From assembly GCA_963969595.1 (NCBI GenBank), contig OZ018415.1:9548001-9612000 (forward strand): 64,000 nucleotides of DNA. Direction: 5' to 3'. The position numbers and the translations under genes were made by a program. The notes beneath the pieces were generated by a model. It made no database searches and was not told where the DNA came from. It worked only from the letters and a program-made list of their open reading frames with translations. This document shows, piece after piece, positions 61,965 to 64,000 of this stretch; the stretch's first letter is position 1, and each line of letters opens with the position of its first letter. This stretch comes from Neckera pumila. Taxonomy: Eukaryota; Streptophyta; Bryopsida; Hypnales; Neckeraceae.

Positions 61965-62440
61965 GTTTTGGGTACACCTAGTGACAATACTTTGAAGATA
62001 TAAAACTTATTCATTGAGTGTCCAAATAATGTATGCTAAAGTACATTAGAACCCTCTTGCAGTTGCCAATAAGATTCAATTTAAACACTTTATGTTTTGT
62101 AATAGAAAATATGTCTAGTTGTTGGAATTAGTAATGATTATAAGTACGCATACCTTACATCCACAGTATATAGTATATCCCTTTCCATCTATGCCAAAAA
62201 CAAAATCTACGTTTTGTACATTTATAAATTAAGGTAACTACGCCTAAAATCGCACGGTTCCTAAAATCGCACAGTGGATATTCTTGCCTAAAATGTACTC
62301 TCACTATTCATATGACTCTATGATTGCTTTTGGGTACACCTATTCTCAACACTTTGAAAATTCGTAGTTTATTCACACGGTGGCTTAAAAATGCATTCTA
62401 AGAGAATCTAGAATCCCCTTTTGACTACCAATGGGATCCC
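61965..62440. repeat. direct repeat pair of about 115 bp
   Basis: The copies are about 61965-62080 and 62327-62440. Shared blocks are TTTTGGGTACACCTA, CAATACTTTGAA (CAACACTTTGAA) and TTTATTCA, ending at CAATAAGATTC or CAATGGGATCC. Confidence 0.75.
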
Positions 62441-62527
62441 ACCAAAAAAATTCAATATAATAGTGAAAACCATGCTGAATCAGGCTGAATTGCTTAACTG
62501 TTGCGATTTAAGGTGTAGTTACCTTAG
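62231..62527. mobile_element. small foldback element, about 297 bp
   Basis: AAGGTAACTACGCCTAAAAT at the left is matched by the complement of TTTAAGGTGTAGTTACCTT at the right. It contains the second copy of the 115 bp repeat and lies about 0.5 kb upstream of the IspD start codon. Confidence 0.75.
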
Positions 62528-62629
62528 AAATAGCCATCCCATTGAGATATTTCTAGAGGTTGACCCAAATTCCCAAAGAAAGTCAAGGGAAGAAGCCCAT
62601 GTAGGCGCCGTCGTGATGCAGTCCCGCCA

Positions 62630-62670
62630 GCTGACCACGTCAGCACCCCGCCGGCCACGTGATTGGCTCG
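62630..62670 (+). promoter_or_regulatory. G-box and CCAAT-type elements upstream of IspD
   Basis: ACCACGTCAGC (about 62634) and a palindromic G-box CACGTG at 62656-62661 are followed directly by ATTGG, an inverted CCAAT box. ACGT-core elements close to CCAAT boxes are typical of light-regulated plastid-protein promoters. They lie about 350 bp before the chosen start codon. Confidence 0.5.
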
Positions 62671-63009
62671 CTGGCTCCTTCCCATACCCCGCAATCCAAA
62701 CCGCTAAGGCTTCTGAAATCATCGCACGCAGGTTCATTTCCCACATCCACAAGCTGCAAACATTTACAATTATAATATCTACGAATGAAGTTGAGCAAGG
62801 TTAACGCCGCCTCTCCGGACCACCTTGTTGCGGTTCCCCGAGTGTTTCTTGTTTTCATTACTTGCAAATTCTGTGTGCACCGCTACAGTGATTCCTTGGC
62901 ATTCAGTTGCAGCTTCGTTGCAGCGCCAGGTGCCGAGTTCGTGTTTTTCGAGTACGCGGGTAGCAGCATTGCTGTTTGGGATGGTGTAGCATTCGGTGCT
63001 GGGAGGAGA

Positions 63010-64000
63010 ATGGCGAATTCTCCGGCAATGACGCAGTTCGCAAGCTCGGGCGTGGTCGCGAGAAGCGCAGTGGCGCTTTCACGGGGACCGCGCACGCAAA
63101 TGCTCGCGTTTCGTGCCAATGTTGCTGGAGTCCAGTCTTTTAGGGTTTCTTGTCGCTCGTGGAACGCTCGTAACAAGCCTGCGACGACGGGGGGGACTTT
63201 GGTGGTTCGGGCCGTTTTGGCTAACCGTGCGCCGGTTGCGCGGGACGACACGGATGAGGTGCTGTAAACCCTAAGGTTCTGGTATTTGTTGAATCGGCGT
63301 TCGGCTTTACGCAGAAGAACTTGCAAGAATTTGTTAGAATTTGTTAGAATTTGTGAGAATTTGTTAGAATTTGCAGAATTATGAGGTATCATGAATTCTA
63401 GTCGTTGTTCTTGTTGAATCTTCTTTTTCACTTTACGCAGAAGCACTTACAAGAATTTGGAAGAGTTGTTAGAATATGTGGTTTGAAGAGGTTTTATAAA
63501 TCCTAGGCTCTGCTGTTTGTTCAATATGCTTTTGGCTTTACACACAAGAATTTGGAAGGATTTGGAAAGGATTTTGCTGACTGAAGGGGTACTATAAATT
63601 TCTAGGCTCTGGTTCTTTGTTGAATTCGCTTTTTGGCTTTACACACAAGAATTTGGAAGACATTTGTAGGAATTTGCTGAGACAGTAAACCTGTTTGGAT
63701 GCAGAATGGTATCAGGAATAGCGTGTCGGTGATATTGCTGGCTGGTGGCAAGGGCACTCGCATGGGCGTAAGCTTTCTTGAGGCACTCTTTTTGCCAAGT
63801 TTAGTGCATTCGGTTTCCATGTAGTGTGACTTATTTCGCAAGCTGGATAAAGGCATTGAATCATGGGGGTTTAACAATTTATGCTTCATATGCATTTGCA
63901 GGCCAATATGCCTAAACAGTATCTACCTCTTCTTGGTCAGCCAATTGCAGTTCACAGGTACTATTTCTATTCTTTCTTTTCGGTGATACGTCAATGAGAG
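63010..64000 (+). CDS. ispD: IspD, 2-C-methyl-D-erythritol 4-phosphate cytidylyltransferase, 5' part
   Basis: IspD joins MEP and CTP to give CDP-ME, the third step of the plastid isoprenoid (MEP) pathway. Exon 1 is 63010-63258 (83 codons from ATG 63010, transit-peptide-like, many Ala/Ser/Arg). Exon 2 is 63705-63767 and encodes NSVSVILLAGGKGTRMG, the nucleotide-binding glycine-rich loop. Exon 3 is 63902-63957 and encodes ANMPKQYLPLLGQPIAVH. Phases join. The exon 1 donor (GAG|GTGCTG) is chosen because it keeps the frame into exon 2, although the exon 1 frame stays open nine bases further. The rest of the catalytic domain lies beyond the window. The frame is open upstream of 63010 to 62785, so an earlier start cannot be excluded. 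Confidence 0.9.
63268..63700 (+). repeat. four tandem units of about 110 bp in IspD intron 1
   Basis: Units begin near 63270, 63385, 63495 and 63593. Each has CTAGGCTCTG or a close variant, TTGTTGAAT, a GGCTTTACGCAGAAG or GGCTTTACACACAAG block, and AGAATTTGGAAG. The first unit also has short internal repeats of GAATTTGTTA. Confidence 0.85.

Overview
The window is nuclear DNA of a green plant lineage. The genes have GT-AG introns and N-terminal plastid transit regions, and they encode chloroplast proteins of the land-plant/streptophyte set (NDC1, NdhL, a plastoglobule-type Rossmann protein, IspD). Gene density is very low, intergenic DNA is AT-rich and packed with repeats, and a piggyBac-class DNA transposon is present. 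I infer a streptophyte, most likely a non-seed plant, but cannot name the species.

Layout. 0.2-5.0 kb: a complete ten-exon NDC1 gene (+). 6.4-7.0 kb: a single-exon ndhL gene (-), convergent with NDC1. 7.5-21.6 kb: foldback elements, TTAA-flanked MITEs, a broken HAK/KUP potassium-transporter exon near 14.3 kb, an orphan coding exon near 12.5 kb and a (TC)n tract. 21.7-27.1 kb: a protein-kinase exon and a TPR exon on the minus strand, either side of a mobile element (about 22.3-26.0 kb) with a long charged coiled-coil ORF. 27-38.6 kb: tandem duplications, nested MITEs and large hairpin elements. 38.7-46.3 kb: a complete 7.6 kb piggyBac element with TTAA target site, CCCC termini, a DDD transposase frame broken only by two TAG codons, and an extra small ORF. 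46.7-47.3 kb: two exons of a decayed RBX1-like RING gene. 47.3-53.4 kb: repeats, one MITE and an orphan exon. 53.5-56.8 kb: a complete six-exon plastoglobule-type NAD(P)-binding protein gene (+) with a GC-AG intron and a MITE in its last intron. 57-62.6 kb: another MITE, microsatellites and repeats. 63.0-64.0 kb: the 5' part of an IspD gene (+), running off the window.

How it fits together. All four intact host genes encode predicted plastid proteins, and three concern isoprenoid or quinone chemistry: IspD in the MEP pathway, NDC1 as a quinone reductase of plastoglobules, NdhL in the thylakoid NDH complex that reduces plastoquinone. They are separate transcription units and the grouping may be chance. 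The dominant structural theme is the TTAA/CCCCTAA-ended repeat family: at least a dozen copies share their termini with the piggyBac element in the same window, so a piggyBac-type transposase probably built much of the intergenic space.
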